Shown in pieces: positions 42,780 through 51,728 of a DNA stretch of 64,000 nt. This stretch comes from Natronospirales bacterium (lineage in GTDB: Bacteria > Pseudomonadota > Gammaproteobacteria > Natronospirales > REEB76): NCBI GenBank assembly GCA_021816765.1, contig JAKAXB010000001.1, positions 35,692 through 99,691 of the forward strand. Direction: 5' to 3'. A program made the position numbers and the translations under genes. Each line of letters starts with the position of its first letter. Position 1 is the stretch's first letter. Under the pieces are notes generated by a model. The model was given only the letters and a program-made list of their open reading frames with translations. It ran no database searches and had not been told where the DNA came from.

Positions 42780-44063
42780 TCATCCTTCCGCCATGCGGCT
42801 CAGTACCTCGCGTGCGGCGGCCAGGGTATCGTCAATATCCGCCTGCGTGTGTGCAGCGGAGAGGAAGCCGGCCTCGAAGGCGGAAGGCGCCAGATAGATG
42901 CCGGCAGCGAGCATGCCGTGGAAGAAGCGGCGGAAGCGTTCGCCGTCGCAGGCCATGACCTGGGTATAGCTGGACACCGCCGGTTCGCGCGTGAAAAACA
43001 GGCCGAACATGCCGCACACGTGATTGGTGGTGAAAGGCACGCCGGTGGCAGCGGCCGCCGCGCGCAGGCCGTTGACGAGTTTCGTGGTGTGGGTTTGCAA
43101 CCGCGGGTAGAAATCCGCTTCGCTGAGCAGTTCCAGCGTGGCAAGACCCGCGGCCATCGCCAGTGGATTGCCGGACAAGGTACCCGCCTGATACACGGGA
43201 CCCAGCGGTGCGATTCTTTCCATGATGTCGCGCCGGCCGCCGAACGCGCCCACCGGCATGCCGCCGCCGATGATCTTGCCGAGCGTGGTGAGATCCGGCG
43301 TGATGCCGTAGAACGCCTGGGCGCCGCCGTGCGCCACGCGGAATCCGGTCATCACTTCGTCGAAAATCAGCACGCTGCCATGTTGTGTGCACAGTTCGCG
43401 CAGGGTTGACAAAAAACCCGCTGCCGGTGGCACGCAATTCATGTTGCCGGCCACCGGTTCCACGATCACGCAGGCGATTTCCCGGCCGTACTGCCGGAAC
43501 GCCGCGCGCACGGTTTCGCCGTCGTTGTACGGCAGGGTGAGGGTAAGGGCGGCCAGCGACGCCGGCACGCCCGGCGAGGTGGGCACGCCCAGCGTCAATG
43601 CGCCGGAGCCGGCTTTCACCAGCAACGAATCGGAATGGCCGTGATAACCGCCCTCGAATTTCACAATCTTGTCGCGGCCGGTAAAGGCTCGTGCCAACCG
43701 GATGGCGCTCATGGTGGCCTCCGTGCCGGAATTCACCATGCGCACCCGTTCGATGGAAGGCATGCACTCGCAGATGCGCCGCGCCAGTTGCGTTTCCAGT
43801 TCGGTGGGGGCGCCAAAACTCAGGCCTTTCTGCGCCGCTTCCCGCACCGCGCTCACCACCCGTGGATGGGCGTGGCCCGCCACCATGGGACCCCAGGAGC
43901 CCACGTAGTCAATGTAGCGGCGGCCGGCCGTGTCGTAGAGATAGGCGTCTTGCGCGCGTGCGATGAAAACCGGCTCGCCGCCCACGCTCATGAAGGCGCG
44001 CACCGGTGAATTGACGCCGCCGGAGATGTAACGCCGGGCTTCTGTGAACAGATTCGATGTCAC
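42780..44063 (-). CDS. hemL: Glutamate-1-semialdehyde 2,1-aminomutase
   Basis: The protein is 427 residues of fold-type I PLP enzyme. It starts [20 protein letters not shown], has [20 protein letters not shown] (PLP Asp) and [18 protein letters not shown] with the catalytic Lys (about residue 268). It completes the C5 path to 5-aminolevulinate for heme. It lies downstream of thiD-thiE on the same strand with a 93-bp gap. Confidence 0.95.
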   Translation of the reverse strand: MTSNLFTEARRYISGGVNSPVRAFMSVGGEPVFIARAQDAYLYDTAGRRYIDYVGSWGPMVAGHAHPRVVSAVREAAQKGLSFGAPTELETQLARRICECMPSIERVRMVNSGTEATMSAIRLARAFTGRDKIVKFEGGYHGHSDSLLVKAGSGALTLGVPTSPGVPASLAALTLTLPYNDGETVRAAFRQYGREIACVIVEPVAGNMNCVPPAAGFLSTLRELCTQHGSVLIFDEVMTGFRVAHGGAQAFYGITPDLTTLGKIIGGGMPVGAFGGRRDIMERIAPLGPVYQAGTLSGNPLAMAAGLATLELLSEADFYPRLQTHTTKLVNGLRAAAAATGVPFTTNHVCGMFGLFFTREPAVSSYTQVMACDGERFRRFFHGMLAAGIYLAPSAFEAGFLSAAHTQADIDDTLAAAREVLSRMAEG

Positions 44064-44156
44064 GATCTCACTCCGTTTACCCTGGGCCGCCTGTGCGGGA
44101 GACAGCGATACTCGCCGCGATGGAATTCGCGTATCGCGGCCGGGCTGCGCCCGGCA

Positions 44157-44789
44157 TCATGCAAACAGTCGCGCATAACGGCGCGCCGCGGCTTCCATGT
44201 CAGCCTGTGCAAATATACCGCTGATGACCGCCAGCATGTCGGCACCGGCGCGCACCAGGGCGCCGCCGTTATCCGGCGTAATGCCGCCGATGGCGCAGAC
44301 GGGCACGTTCAGTTGCTGTCGTGCGGCCTCCAATAAGGAGATCGGCGCGGGCGTGGCGTATGGTTTGCTCGGCGATGGAAAGAAACTGCCGAAGGCCACG
44401 TAGTCGGCACCCGCATGCGCGGCGGCGACGGCGCGTTCCAGCGAGGCATAGCAGGACACGCCGATGATGGAACGCGGGCCGAGTGTGACGCGTGCTTCAT
44501 GGAGTGCGGCGTCTTCCTTGCCGAGATGCACACCATCCGCGCCGATGCTTGCCGCCAGAGCCACGTCGTCATTGATGACAAGCATCACGTTGTGATTATG
44601 GCAGAGTTGCAGCAGGGCCCGCGCTTCCGTTTCGCGGCGCGGCTGATCCGGCGATTTGTCACGGTACTGCAGCAAACGTGCGCCGCCGCGGATAGCGCCT
44701 TCCACCGCCGTGAGAAGTTTCCCATCCGCTGTCAGGCTGCTGTCAGTGACGGCGTACAGACCGCGCAGCGATTGCGTATGTGCGGTCAT
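44157..44789 (-). CDS. thiE: Thiamine-phosphate synthase
   Basis: The 210-residue TIM barrel shows LYAVTDSSLTADGKLLTAVE (N-terminus), LLQYRDKSPDQPRRETEA with the pyrophosphate-binding Arg/Lys, VHLGKEDAALHEAR, YVAFGSFFPSPSKPYATPAP and CAIGGITPDNGGALVRAGAD (phosphate loop). It joins HMP-PP and the thiazole phosphate. The start at 44789 overlaps the thiD stop (ATGA), which fixes the start. Confidence 0.94.
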   Translation of the reverse strand: MTAHTQSLRGLYAVTDSSLTADGKLLTAVEGAIRGGARLLQYRDKSPDQPRRETEARALLQLCHNHNVMLVINDDVALAASIGADGVHLGKEDAALHEARVTLGPRSIIGVSCYASLERAVAAAHAGADYVAFGSFFPSPSKPYATPAPISLLEAARQQLNVPVCAIGGITPDNGGALVRAGADMLAVISGIFAQADMEAAARRYARLFA

Positions 44790-45574
44790 GACCGGCTCTG
44801 ACGATTCGGGATCAACTGTCCTTTCCCCAATCGCCAGCCGTGGTTCAGAGTTTCCCAGGTGTAGCGTTGCGCTTCTGCGACGGCATCGCGCACGCTGTCG
44901 CCTCTGGCAAGCAATGCGGCGATGGCGGAGGCGAGGGTGCAACCGGAACCGTGGTATTCGCCCGGCAGCCGTGGCCAGGTATACGGCTGCTGCGAACCGT
45001 CATGACTGAAAAGCACGTTCTCCACATCCACGGTGTTTGCATCGGCGCCCTTGATAAGCACATGCCGGCAGCCGCGGGCGAGCAACGCCGCCGCGCGTGC
45101 TTTGGCATCAGTTCCTTGCGGCGCCAGCCGGCGGCTTTCGGCGGCGTTGGGTGTAGCTATGCCGGCAAGCGGCAACAGCTCTTCGAGGTAGATATTGACC
45201 AGCGCCGGTTCCGCCAATGCCGCGCCGCCCCCCGCCGCCAGCACCGGATCGAGTACCAGCGGAATTCTTGCATGCACCGCAAGCATCTGTGCCAGCGCGT
45301 GGCCGATGGCGGCGCTCCCCAGGAGTCCAAGCTTGATGGCGGCTACCGGCAGGTCCGTCAGCACGGCTTGCGCTTGCCGCACAACCAGTTCCGCGGATAC
45401 GGCCTCCATATACCAGGCATTCACCGTATCTTGCACGGTCAGGGCGGTCACCACAGGCGCGGGATGGCCACCCAGGGCGGTGACGGCCTGCAGGTCAGCG
45501 GCAAGACCGGCGCCGCCGCAAGGATCGTTGCCGGCGATGATGAGTACCACCGGCGGTTGGCGGGAAGCATGCAT
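44786..45574 (-). CDS. thiD: Hydroxymethylpyrimidine/phosphomethylpyrimidine kinase
   Basis: The protein is 262 residues of ribokinase-like fold. It begins VVLIIAGNDPCGGAGLAADL, has VTALTVQDTVNA, and ends with the anion hole motif EYHGSGCTLASAIAALLARG. It phosphorylates HMP twice for thiamine synthesis. The ATG at 45574 is favoured; an upstream TTG two codons away is also open. No thiamine riboswitch could be recognised in the short leader. Confidence 0.93.
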   Translation of the reverse strand: MHASRQPPVVLIIAGNDPCGGAGLAADLQAVTALGGHPAPVVTALTVQDTVNAWYMEAVSAELVVRQAQAVLTDLPVAAIKLGLLGSAAIGHALAQMLAVHARIPLVLDPVLAAGGGAALAEPALVNIYLEELLPLAGIATPNAAESRRLAPQGTDAKARAAALLARGCRHVLIKGADANTVDVENVLFSHDGSQQPYTWPRLPGEYHGSGCTLASAIAALLARGDSVRDAVAEAQRYTWETLNHGWRLGKGQLIPNRQSRS

Positions 45575-45669
45575 AGACAAATTTTAACCCCGACGGGTTC
45601 CTCTGCCGGGAGCGTCATGCGAAAATATGCACCCTTCGAGTCCCGTCATTTCTGGAATAAATTAGAAGC

Positions 45670-45870
45670 ATGAGTGCGGTCGCGCCGGTTCCGGCAAAAA
45701 CCACGATGAAAGCCTATATGTGCGTCATTTGCGGGTTCGTTTACGAGGAGGCCAGGGGCCATCCCGAGAGTGGCATTCCCCCCGGCACCCGCTGGGAGGA
45801 CGTGCCGCTCAACTGGCGCTGCCCGGACTGCGGGGCGGGCAAGGAAGATTTCGAGATGATCGAGATTTAG
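45670..45870 (+). CDS. Rubredoxin
   Basis: The protein is 66 residues. Two CxxC knuckles, [20 protein letters not shown] (Cys about 18 and 21) and [17 protein letters not shown] (Cys about 51 and 54), bind one iron. A start at residue 13 ([10 protein letters not shown], 45706) would give the usual 54-residue rubredoxin; the upstream ATG at 45670 has a weak AGAAG. It is a small electron carrier, often linked to oxidative stress or alkane hydroxylation. A decayed copy of its 5' part lies at 49100-49275. Confidence 0.93.
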   Translation: MSAVAPVPAKTTMKAYMCVICGFVYEEARGHPESGIPPGTRWEDVPLNWRCPDCGAGKEDFEMIEI

Positions 45871-46109
45871 ACCGGGTCCATCACGTTCCGCCCCGACCGT
45901 TGTCCAGCCTGCCTGCAGAAAGTCCGGCGCAGGCGGCACTGCATGCGCCAGTTCCCAGCACGCTGCCAGTGCACGGTTGCGGTGTTTCGTGCCGCCGTCA
46001 TTTGTCTTCAGATCCAATACCGCGATATCTCGTCCGGCGCAAATTCGGGGATGCGGCGCCGTGCTGTCTGCGCGGCGCAGATTTTTTTTGCCTGCCGCTG
46101 TCCGTGGAC

Positions 46110-46123
46110 TTGACCCAGATCAA
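46110..46123. promoter_or_regulatory. FNR/Anr-type box upstream of ubiUV
   Basis: TTGACCCAGATCAA matches the FNR consensus TTGAT-N4-ATCAA at nine of ten positions. It sits inside a longer perfect palindrome GGACTTGA/TCAAGTCC (46106-46127), 70 bp upstream of ubiU. The rest of the 45871-46192 gap holds no recognisable gene. Confidence 0.8.
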
Positions 46124-46192
46124 GTCCACCCTTCGGCGCACCGCCTAAAATCGCTCCCGCGGCATGAATTCCGCGCATGAGAAGTGAAAGAT

Positions 46193-47188
46193 ATGGAGCT
46201 TGTTGCGCCCGCCGGTAACCTGCCATCGCTCAAAGCTGCTGCGGATAACGGCGCAGACGCGGTCTACATCGGCTTGAGGAACGAGACCAATGCGCGGCAT
46301 TTCCCGGGCTTGAACTTTACCGAAGAGAATATCGGCAAAGCGGTGTATTACGCACACGTGGCGGGTACCCGGGTATTCCTCGCCCTGAACACCTATGCGC
46401 AACCGCAGAGTCTGATCCGCTGGCAACGCGCCGTGGATATCGCCGCGGACGCCGGCCTGGACGCTTTGATAATCGCCGACATCGGCGTGATGGAATATGC
46501 GGCGCAGCGCCACCCGCATCTTGCCATGCACCTTTCGGTGCAAGCTTCGGCCACCAACTGGCGGGCGCTGTCCTTCTACCAGCGGGAGTTCGGTATTCGT
46601 CGCGCGGTGCTGCCGCGGGTATTGTCCCTTGTCCAGGTGAAGCAGCTTGTGGAGAAAGCCCCGGTTGACCTTGAAGTATTCGGCTTCGGCAGCCTGTGCA
46701 TCATGGCCGAAGGGCGATGCCACCTCTCCTCCTATGCCACGGGAAAATCCCCCAACCTGTATGGAGCCTGCTCGCCAGCGGATGCCGTGCGTTGGCAGCA
46801 GAAAGACGACGGCCTCGAGTCACGCCTGAACGACGTGCTCATAGACCGCTTCCAGGCCGGCGAAAACGCCGGCTATCCGACCATCTGCAAGGGGCGCTTC
46901 CGGGTGGGGAATACCGTATATAACGCGTTGGAAGAGCCCGCCAGTCTGAATACCCTGGACCTGCTGCCGGAACTCGCACGAGCCGGCATCAAGGCGATCA
47001 AGCTTGAGGGCCGGCAACGCAGTCCGGCCTATGTAGCACAGATCACACACGTCTGGCGCAGTGCCATAGATGAGCTGCAAAAGAGTGCTGCGGGCTTCAA
47101 GGTGCGCAGCGAATGGATGGCGGCACTCGATGCCCTTTCCGAGGGTGCCCGGACCACGCTCGGCGCCTACCATCGTCCCTGGCAATGA
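46193..47188 (+). CDS. ubiU: Oxygen-independent ubiquinone biosynthesis protein UbiU
   Basis: The protein is 331 residues, peptidase U32 family. It opens MELVAPAGNLPSLKAAADNG. The four Cys that bind the [4Fe-4S] cluster are visible in SLCIMAEGRCHLSS (C-x6-C), NLYGACSP and PTICKGR. With UbiV it forms the O2-independent hydroxylase of ubiquinone synthesis, using prephenate. The start at 46193 fits homologues; a GTG three codons earlier is open. It overlaps ubiV by 4 bp and lies downstream of an FNR-type box, matching its anaerobic role. Confidence 0.93.
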   Translation: MELVAPAGNLPSLKAAADNGADAVYIGLRNETNARHFPGLNFTEENIGKAVYYAHVAGTRVFLALNTYAQPQSLIRWQRAVDIAADAGLDALIIADIGVMEYAAQRHPHLAMHLSVQASATNWRALSFYQREFGIRRAVLPRVLSLVQVKQLVEKAPVDLEVFGFGSLCIMAEGRCHLSSYATGKSPNLYGACSPADAVRWQQKDDGLESRLNDVLIDRFQAGENAGYPTICKGRFRVGNTVYNALEEPASLNTLDLLPELARAGIKAIKLEGRQRSPAYVAQITHVWRSAIDELQKSAAGFKVRSEWMAALDALSEGARTTLGAYHRPWQ

Positions 47189-48111
47189 CGGAAACCCCGC
47201 CGATGAAAATCTCCCTGGGGCCGGTGGTGTATTACTGGCAGCGCGAAATGCTGCTGGATTTCTATGAACAGATGATCCGCCTGCCGGTGGACGTCATCTA
47301 TCTCGGCGAGACGGTGTGTTCCAAGCGGCGCGCGTTGCGTACCGCGGACTGGATCGGCCTCGCCCGGCATCTCGCCGTGAATGGCAAGCAGATCGTCCTG
47401 TCCACCCTCACCCTGATCGAGGCGGAGTCCGAGATCAGTACGCTCACCCGCCTGTGCAACAACGGCGAACTGCTGGTGGAAGCCAACGACATGGCGGCAG
47501 TGCAGTTGCTGGCTGAAAAGCACCTGCCTTTTGTCGTCGGGCCGGCGATCAATATCTACAACGCGCATGCCCTGCGATATCTGCATGAACGCGGCATGAC
47601 CCGCTGGGTGGCGCCCCTGGAACTGTCCGGAGAAATACTCGGGAATATCCTGCGGCAGGCCGCCGAGCTTGGTTTTGCAGACAAGATCGAGGTGGAAATC
47701 TTCAGCTTCGGTCGCATGCCGCTCGCCCATTCGGCACGTTGCTTCACCGCACGTGCGCATAATCTGCCGAAGGACGATTGCGGTTTCGTGTGCGTCAACT
47801 ATCCGGATGGCTTGCCCATGCATACACAGGAGGGTCAGCGTTTTCTCACACTGAACGGAATTCAGACGCAGTCCGGAGACGTACTGAACCTTCTTTCCGT
47901 GTGGCGGGACATGCAGGCGCTCGGTGTGAAGATCATGCGTATCAGCCCGCAGTCGCGTCACATGAGGGAAATCGTGCAGGGATTCCACGCAAGCCTGCAT
48001 GGGGAGGCGGTATCTGATTTGGAGTCTTTTCTGGACGGCGCGGCATGCAATGGCTACTGGTACGGGGAAGCGGGAATGGTGCATGTACCGGCTGCACACA
48101 CCCCGGCATGA
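47185..48111 (+). CDS. ubiV: Oxygen-independent ubiquinone biosynthesis protein UbiV
   Basis: The protein is 308 residues, U32 family. It starts MKISLGPVVYYWQREMLLDF after a short lead. Iron-sulfur Cys: GETVCSKRR (about residue 45) and SARCFTARAHNLPKDDCGFVCVN (C-x12-C-x3-C, about 185-201). It partners UbiU. The ATG overlaps the ubiU stop, so the two are coupled. It ends 25 bp before the stop of ubiT on the opposite strand. Confidence 0.93.
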   Translation: MTETPPMKISLGPVVYYWQREMLLDFYEQMIRLPVDVIYLGETVCSKRRALRTADWIGLARHLAVNGKQIVLSTLTLIEAESEISTLTRLCNNGELLVEANDMAAVQLLAEKHLPFVVGPAINIYNAHALRYLHERGMTRWVAPLELSGEILGNILRQAAELGFADKIEVEIFSFGRMPLAHSARCFTARAHNLPKDDCGFVCVNYPDGLPMHTQEGQRFLTLNGIQTQSGDVLNLLSVWRDMQALGVKIMRISPQSRHMREIVQGFHASLHGEAVSDLESFLDGAACNGYWYGEAGMVHVPAAHTPA

Positions 48112-48136
48112 AACCATTCAGCTCAAGCGGTTCGCC

Positions 48137-48652
48137 TCAGTGATCTTCCCGCGCCAGAAATCCGGACAGGGCCAGCAGGGGTGCGCGCAGCATCCAGGGC
48201 AGATCATCCCATTCCAGGCTGTCCAGCAGGTTCTTTGTGTGCAGTCCCAGCTCCACATCTCCCTCAATGATGATGCGGCGTTGAAAGAAAAGCCTGTCGG
48301 GGTCTTCGCGACGGCTCGCCATGCGAATGAAATCCGCTATTCGGCCGCAGATGGTCACTTCCGGCGTTGCCTGGGCGGGGAGCATGACAAGCCCGCCCGC
48401 CTTGCAGGTGAATACCCACAGGATATCGGCATCCAGGATTCTGATTCCGAGACGACGCCCCATGAGGAAGCCGAGATCGCCGCATGCCAGCGCCTCATGC
48501 AGGGCGTGATTGAGGATCTCCGGCAGGATTTTCTGTTCCAGCCACTGGGGGCGGGCTGCACCCAGCAAAGGCAGAAGGGACCGTCCGGCCCGGGGAAGGG
48601 ATGGCGCCGGAAAGTTGAACACGCGCAGACGATGGATGCCGGAAGTGAACAT
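48137..48652 (-). CDS. ubiT: UbiT, SCP2-domain accessory factor for anaerobic ubiquinone synthesis
   Basis: The protein is 171 residues. The SCP2 sterol-carrier domain (about residues 45-150) contains ILNHALHEALACGDLGFLMG, VTICGRIADFIRMASRREDP and LFFQRRIIIEGDVELGLHTK. UbiT binds ubiquinone precursors and shields them during O2-independent synthesis. It is convergent with ubiUV, and its own FNR-type box lies 57 bp upstream of its start, so all three ubi genes can respond to oxygen together. Confidence 0.92.
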   Translation of the reverse strand: MFTSGIHRLRVFNFPAPSLPRAGRSLLPLLGAARPQWLEQKILPEILNHALHEALACGDLGFLMGRRLGIRILDADILWVFTCKAGGLVMLPAQATPEVTICGRIADFIRMASRREDPDRLFFQRRIIIEGDVELGLHTKNLLDSLEWDDLPWMLRAPLLALSGFLAREDH

Positions 48653-48708
48653 ACGCTACCTCTTAATCACCCGTACAGGGAGCTTATCCATGTCTGTACT
48701 CCATTGTA

Positions 48709-48722
48709 TTGATGCAGATCAA
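48709..48722. promoter_or_regulatory. FNR/Anr-type box upstream of ubiT
   Basis: TTGATGCAGATCAA is a perfect FNR consensus (TTGAT-N4-ATCAA). It lies between ubiT (minus strand) and the chorismate mutase gene (plus strand). Confidence 0.87.
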
Positions 48723-48757
48723 ACGGCACGCATTCAACCGCAGCAGCTTCATGGGAA

Positions 48758-49084
48758 ATGGGTCCGATGATGAAACAAATATCCAGAATATCCAATACCA
48801 GAGAAAGTAACCGGGTCTCCGATGCTGATCCCGTAACCGATCTGCGCCATGCGATTGATGCGGTTGATGATCAGATCGTCTCCCTTCTGGGAGAGCGCAA
48901 CCAGTTGACGCAGCGTGTATTGGCCATCAAGTTCCAGCGGGGGCTGCCTCTGCATTCACTGGAGCGTGAGCGGCAGATAGTCACCAGGGTGCGATGGCTC
49001 GCCATCCAACAGGGCATGGAGAGCGAGTTCATCACGCGTGTCTTCAAAGTGATCCTGCGCCAGTTCGCCAAACCGGGTGATTGA
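48758..49084 (+). CDS. Chorismate mutase, AroQ class
   Basis: The protein is 108 residues. The AroQ helix bundle contains DLRHAIDAVDDQIVSLLGER (residues about 28-47) with Arg and Asp of the active site, AIKFQRGLPLHSLERERQI, and a C-terminal helix. It converts chorismate to prephenate. Prephenate is used by UbiU/UbiV as oxygen donor, which may explain its position beside ubiT. The exact start is unclear (ATG at 48758, 48767 or 48770). Confidence 0.82.
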   Translation: MGPMMKQISRISNTRESNRVSDADPVTDLRHAIDAVDDQIVSLLGERNQLTQRVLAIKFQRGLPLHSLERERQIVTRVRWLAIQQGMESEFITRVFKVILRQFAKPGD

Positions 49085-49099
49085 CCGGGTTAACCCGGA

Positions 49100-49275
49100 C
49101 GGATTTCTCCGCCGGGAGGTCCTGCGAAAACAGACGCCCTGCGAGCCCCGTCTTTCCGGAATGAGATGGAAGCATGAGTGCGGTCGCGCCGGTTCCGGAA
49201 AAACCATGATGAAACCCATATGTGCGTCATGTGCGGGTTCGATAGCGAGGAAGTTGAGGGTTGTCCCGGCGTCTC
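49100..49275 (+). pseudogene. Decayed copy of the rubredoxin 5' region
   Basis: About 170 bp resemble the rubredoxin leader and first half at 45592-45760: GAAGCATGAGTGCGGTCGCG, CCGGTTCCGG, ATATGTGCGTCAT and TGCGGGTTCG recur in order. Base losses break the frame after [11 protein letters not shown], and the second CxxC knuckle is absent. The copy ends near 49275, against the TraB-like gene. Confidence 0.8.
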
Positions 49276-49284
49276 ACGCCTTCC

Positions 49285-50220
49285 CTATAGCTGTGCCACT
49301 CTGTAACCGGCCTTTTCAAAGCGTGCGATCAGGCCGTCCGGTCCCACCAGGTGCAGCGCGCCTACCACCACGAAGTATCGCCGGCCGCTGCGCAGCAGGC
49401 GTTCCAGCCGCGGCATCCAGGTGCGGTTACGGTCCGCGATCAGCAGCTTGTAGATCAGCGGATAGTTGCCGAAATCCCGCTGACGTATTTTCTCCAGGGC
49501 CGCCGTATCACCCTGCTTCCAGGCGGTGATCAAATCGTGCATTTCCTTGTTAAAATTCCCGGCCTCATTCAACGACTCCAGCAGCATCTCCTGCTGGACC
49601 CGGGCCGGCAGGTTGGCCAATAACCGCAACTGGTAACCGGGCGTTTCCAGCCCGATAATCGGTTTGTGGAGTGTTTGTGCTTCGCTGGCAAAATGATAGT
49701 CCACACCGTCGCTGGGGCTGAAGCCCGCCTGGGTCAGTTGCCTGTCCAGGACGGCGATGCTGCCCAGCCACGGGCGCACATGCTCCAGCCGTTCCATGTC
49801 GATACCGAGTTTGCGCGCGCCGGCTGCGATTTGTGCATACACCACCGGCGGCAGTTCCGTGAGCAGTGATTTGCCTTTCGGATAGGAGCCCAGTCGCAGG
49901 GCTTCCCGCCGGGTGCGTTCCGGACTCACCGTAGTCAGATTGATTTCCTCCACCAGGGCTGTCGAGCGGCGGAACGCCGTTTCCATCTCCGCCGGCAGCG
50001 GATAGTCACGCGGATTCAGGGCATGGATTGAGCCCAGCAGATACAGGGTTTCACGGCCTTTGCTGATGCGCCACAGGAAATGACGACCGCCGACGGCTTG
50101 CGCGGCCGCCGGCGCCGCAACGGCGGTACCGGCAGCGGTGGGCGCGGTTGCGGGATGGGCAAAAACCGGGGTCAGCAGGCACGTCAGCGCCAGCAGCATG
50201 CGGATGGCTTGCTTGTTCAT
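49285..50220 (-). CDS. TraB/GumN-family protein
   Basis: The protein is 311 residues with a signal peptide (residues 1-22, ending VFA). Conserved family motifs: FLWRISKGRETLYLLGSIHA (residues about 48-67, GSIH), a central Glu region ALVEEINLTT and the C-terminal YFVVVGALHLVGPDGLIARF. Family members are predicted metalloproteins using the conserved His and Glu; the function is unproven. The start at 50220 opens the signal peptide; the frame continues upstream into its neighbour. It lies 14 bp downstream of the aldolase-like gene, likely co-transcribed. Confidence 0.85.
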   Translation of the reverse strand: MNKQAIRMLLALTCLLTPVFAHPATAPTAAGTAVAAPAAAQAVGGRHFLWRISKGRETLYLLGSIHALNPRDYPLPAEMETAFRRSTALVEEINLTTVSPERTRREALRLGSYPKGKSLLTELPPVVYAQIAAGARKLGIDMERLEHVRPWLGSIAVLDRQLTQAGFSPSDGVDYHFASEAQTLHKPIIGLETPGYQLRLLANLPARVQQEMLLESLNEAGNFNKEMHDLITAWKQGDTAALEKIRQRDFGNYPLIYKLLIADRNRTWMPRLERLLRSGRRYFVVVGALHLVGPDGLIARFEKAGYRVAQL

Positions 50221-50234
50221 GAAATCTCTTTTGC

Positions 50235-50795
50235 TCAAGTCAGGGTACCGGCCAGCCGCGCGAGGTACGCGGTCCTGGCGGACCATTCCAGTGAGCAGGT
50301 CCATTTGTAGGCGCGATCCAGCGTTTCACCCCAGGCATACACGCCGTGGCCGCGTACCACGGTGATGAGAAATTCCGCCAGTGTCTCCGCCACCAAGGCC
50401 GGTGACTTTGCCACGTATTCATCATAAGGGATAGTCAGTACCGGTACCCGCGGGAAATAATAGCCGCCCTCGAAATCCACCGGCACAAAATCTTCGCCGT
50501 TCAGCGTCAGCGCTACCGTGTGGGGGCCATGACTGTGCAGTACCGCGCGCGCGCGCGGATTGCCCCGATAAACGGCAATGTGCAGCGGCGCATCCAGCGA
50601 AGCCCCGTCACCCGGTTTGCCGGAGAGCGAACAGCGGATGAGCGCATCCGCGATAAGCGTGTCGGCACAGGCACCGGTGGGCGTGACCCAGACGGTATCG
50701 CCGTCGCGCACCGAGGCGTTGCCGCTGTGAGAGTCGTTCAGGCCGTATTGCCGCAGCCAGCGGTAGTATTGGACGAGTTGTTCTTTGGGGTTCAT
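50235..50795 (-). CDS. Class II aldolase/adducin-family protein
   Basis: The protein is 186 residues. The Zn-ligand His pair is in AVLHSHGPHTVAL (about residues 94-106), with a third ligand in RGHGVYAWG (about 155-163) and the N-terminal GNASVRDGDTVWVTPTGA. The family includes methylthioribulose-1-P dehydratase (MtnB) and fuculose-1-P aldolase. Nearness to ahcY and metK favours a methionine-salvage or 5-deoxypentose role, but this is inference. The start at 50795 (MNPKEQ) is the family-like choice. Confidence 0.82.
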   Translation of the reverse strand: MNPKEQLVQYYRWLRQYGLNDSHSGNASVRDGDTVWVTPTGACADTLIADALIRCSLSGKPGDGASLDAPLHIAVYRGNPRARAVLHSHGPHTVALTLNGEDFVPVDFEGGYYFPRVPVLTIPYDEYVAKSPALVAETLAEFLITVVRGHGVYAWGETLDRAYKWTCSLEWSARTAYLARLAGTLT

Positions 50796-50957
50796 CGTCG
50801 TGAGCACCGGCGCGCGCCGCACGCCTCACGCCTTGGCCGCGCCCTGACACCGCGGAACTTTGCCCGCGTATCCGCGGGTAGGCGGATGTCGGCGACTCGC
50901 GGCAGGCGAAGCGGAGTAAAATCGGCGTTCCTCGAGGGAAAAGCGGCGGTGTAAACC

Positions 50958-51623
50958 ATGTCCAATCGTACCATTTCGATGACGAATCAGCTTTATGACT
51001 ACCTCCTCAAGGTGTCATTGCACGAGCCGCCGATCCTCGACCGCCTGCGCGCAGAGACCGCGCGCCATCCCCACCACAACATGCAGATCTCGCCGGAGCA
51101 GGGCCAGTTCATGCGCCTGCTGGTGAGAATGATGGACGCAAAGCGTTGCCTCGAAGTAGGGGTGTTCACCGGTTACAGCAGCCTGTGCGTGGCGCTGGCG
51201 CTGCCGGATGACGGCCGCATCATCGCCTGCGACGTGAGCGAGGAATTCACCGCCGTGGCACGCCGCTACTGGAAGGAGGCGGGTGTGGAAAGAAAAATCG
51301 AACTGCGTCTTGCGCCGGCGGTGGAAACCCTGGACAAAATGCTCAAGAACGGCGAGCAGGGCCGCTATGACTTTGCGTTCATTGACGCGGACAAGGGCAA
51401 TTATCTGAACTATTACGAGCGAGTACTTAAATTGCTGCGCCCCGGCGGCCTCATGGCTGTGGACAATGTATTGTGGAGCGGCAGCGTGATAGACAGGAAG
51501 GACAAGAGCGGGGATACGGTTGCCATTCGCAAGTTCAACGAAGCCCTGCATGCGGATAATCGTATTGAACTCAGTCTCGTGCCCATCGGCGACGGCCTGA
51601 CGCTGGCGCGCAAGCGGCCCTGA
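50958..51623 (+). CDS. O-methyltransferase, caffeoyl-CoA type
   Basis: The protein is 221 residues. SAM motif I is CLEVGVFTGYSSLCVALALP (residues about 64-83). Metal-binding Asp residues are in FAFIDADKGNYLNYYERVL and MAVDNVLWSGSV. The class is cation-dependent and methylates catechol-like or other small hydroxyl groups; the substrate is unknown. It is monocistronic and divergent from the aldolase-like gene. Confidence 0.88.
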   Translation: MSNRTISMTNQLYDYLLKVSLHEPPILDRLRAETARHPHHNMQISPEQGQFMRLLVRMMDAKRCLEVGVFTGYSSLCVALALPDDGRIIACDVSEEFTAVARRYWKEAGVERKIELRLAPAVETLDKMLKNGEQGRYDFAFIDADKGNYLNYYERVLKLLRPGGLMAVDNVLWSGSVIDRKDKSGDTVAIRKFNEALHADNRIELSLVPIGDGLTLARKRP

Positions 51624-51728
51624 TTTTCCAGGCAATTGAACTTCCGTCGGCGGCTAGCCATGTGCCACGGGCCTGTCAGCTTGCTGGAAGCGGCGTTTAC
51701 CGCCGCTTCTGAAAGATGCGGATTTCCC

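Noticed and set aside
45575..45669. Thiamine (TPP) riboswitch before thiD
   Set aside because: The 95-bp gap lacks the conserved CTGAGA and ACC(T)GA elements.
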